This document shows positions 22,422 through 23,247 of a stretch of 23,247 nucleotides of DNA, one piece after another. The notes below the pieces were generated by a model that was not told the DNA's origin, did not search any database, and was given only the letters and a program-made list of their open reading frames with translations. This DNA comes from Methylococcaceae bacterium (GTDB lineage Bacteria > Pseudomonadota > Gammaproteobacteria > Methylococcales > Methylomonadaceae). Every line of letters starts with the position of its first letter. Position 1 is the stretch's first letter. The translations under genes were made by a program, and so were the position numbers. The stretch is taken from positions 1 through 23,247 of the forward strand of contig JABFST010000221.1 in NCBI GenBank assembly GCA_013140465.1. Direction: 5' to 3'.

Positions 22422-23247
22422 AAGGTAAAACCCATGCTTGCCAAATGCGCCATGACTTTAGTTTCTAAGCTGTCCACGTCCGCTGTTTGTTTGGGCAACG
22501 GCGTTCCGTAACGTTCTGCCAATTCTTTGATGCGTTGGGTCAGGCGGTGGCTGATGTTGTCCATTTCGGTGGTCAGGCGTTGCCTGATGCTGTGCAGCCA
22601 TTTGTCATCGACTACCAGGGTTTTGATCTCATCCACGGTCAACTGCGGGTATTGGGCAATCACCAATTTTTCCAATTCAGCCTTGGCGGTTTTACTTTGC
22701 GTTTGCAACTCGGCTTCTTTGTCCATCAGGGTTTTGTAGCGGTGCAGCAAGTCGTATTCTTCGGCGTTGTCGGTGTGGCGTTTGCCCAGTTCTTTGATAG
22801 CTTTTTGCAAATTGGCTTTGCTGATTTTGCCTTTGTCATCGCTGGCGTTGCTGAGTAAGCCGTCTTCGCCGCCGTATTCTTCGCGCAGTTCGTCTTGTTG
22901 TGCGCTTAAGGTTTCGGCTAGGGCGGCAAGCTCGTCTAGGTGTTGTTGTTGGCTGGCAAAATAGCGTTGGATGATGAGCGCGGGCGGTATCAATCGGCCT
23001 TCCAAACCTTCCAAACCCAACACGGGTTTACTGATTTCTTTGTCGCCTTTTTTGGTTATTTTTGCCAAGCGTTTGACTTCGTTGCCCGCTGGCCAGCCGT
23101 CCGCCGCCAATTCGTAGCAATCATCCTGCATGGTTTCCGCCCAGTAATCCATCAGGTGTTGGTACATGGCGTAGTTGTCGGTGAGGGCTAGTCCTGCGTA
23201 GTGTTGCAACAGGTTTTCGGCGATGTGGCTGATGACCTGCTTGGGGT
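22418..23247 (-). CDS. hsdM: Type I restriction-modification methyltransferase subunit, C-terminal part
   Basis: The frame is open to the window edge, giving the last 276 residues of HsdM. The first residues read P-K-Q-V-I-S-H-I-A-E-N-L-L, so the M at 23209 is internal, not the start. It contains L-T-D-N-Y-A-M-Y-Q-H-L-M-D-Y-W-A-E-T-M-Q-D-D, the stretch typical of the HsdM region behind the catalytic core, then a long charged helical tail for binding HsdS. The SAM and NPPY motifs lie outside the window. It methylates adenine at the site chosen by HsdS. Its stop overlaps the next start as ATGA. Confidence 0.92.
   Translation of the reverse strand, partial: PKQVISHIAENLLQHYAGLALTDNYAMYQHLMDYWAETMQDDCYELAADGWPAGNEVKRLAKITKKGDKEISKPVLGLEGLEGRLIPPALIIQRYFASQQQHLDELAALAETLSAQQDELREEYGGEDGLLSNASDDKGKISKANLQKAIKELGKRHTDNAEEYDLLHRYKTLMDKEAELQTQSKTAKAELEKLVIAQYPQLTVDEIKTLVVDDKWLHSIRQRLTTEMDNISHRLTQRIKELAERYGTPLPKQTADVDSLETKVMAHLASMGFTL

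Noticed and set aside
22487..22858. Phenylalanine-rich plus-strand frame within hsdM
   Set aside because: It is antisense to the charged helical tail of HsdM; lysine- and glutamate-rich codons produce such frames on the other strand.

Overview
The window looks like a chromosomal stretch of a gammaproteobacterium. The ABC-F protein is very close to YheS along its whole length. A short RnfB-type ferredoxin, a DUF1538/P-II operon, a UPF0182 protein and IS66-type repeats fit a free-living gammaproteobacterium, possibly a methanotroph of the Methylococcales. No gene here proves the genus, so that placement is an inference.

Layout. (1) 10-3396, plus strand: three tightly packed genes, namely a HAD phosphatase fused to a UbiA-type prenyltransferase, a four-helix small DMT/EamA-type protein, and a GT-C-like membrane glycosyltransferase. 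Together they suggest making, flipping and using a polyprenyl-linked sugar, perhaps a pentose. (2) 3456-6374, plus: yheS, a small membrane protein of unknown function, and a universal stress protein. (3) 6379-6601: a compact miniature transposable element with 12-bp terminal inverted repeats and an exact 8-bp target duplication, the hallmarks of the IS66 family; its interior is built from short tandem repeats and a strong hairpin. (4) 6646-7355: a cold-shock-like/TM2 fusion protein converging on a CspA-family gene, with a two-way terminator between them. (5) 7494-9776, minus: two paralogous DUF1538 membrane proteins, a P-II-like protein and a two-CBS protein in one tightly coupled operon. This is a good candidate for a poorly described, nucleotide-sensing membrane system. 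(6) 9997-12657, plus: a UPF0182 membrane protein, divergent from that operon. (7) 12709-15095, minus: a PD-(D/E)XK-type protein with a heptad-repeat N-terminus, a soluble RnfB-like ferredoxin, a long inverted repeat, and an ApbE-type flavin transferase.

(8) 15224-23247, minus: a type I restriction-modification locus running hsdM (cut by the window edge), a wHTH fragment resembling the C-terminus of Fic proteins, an antitoxin/PIN-toxin pair, hsdS, a UPF0175-type antitoxin, a vapB/vapC pair whose vapC carries an in-frame TAG, hsdR, and a YgjP-type zinc metalloprotease. Nearly every junction is an ATGA or TAATG overlap or a gap of a few bases, so the toxin-antitoxin genes sit inside the operon rather than next to it. 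Degenerate duplicated leader segments and REP-like scraps between hsdS and hsdR show repeated insertion and decay. The two DNA-recognition domains of hsdS are visibly richer in A+T than the flanking genes, as expected for exchanged specificity domains.

No rRNA, tRNA or CRISPR array was seen. No gap without a gene exceeds about 300 bases.
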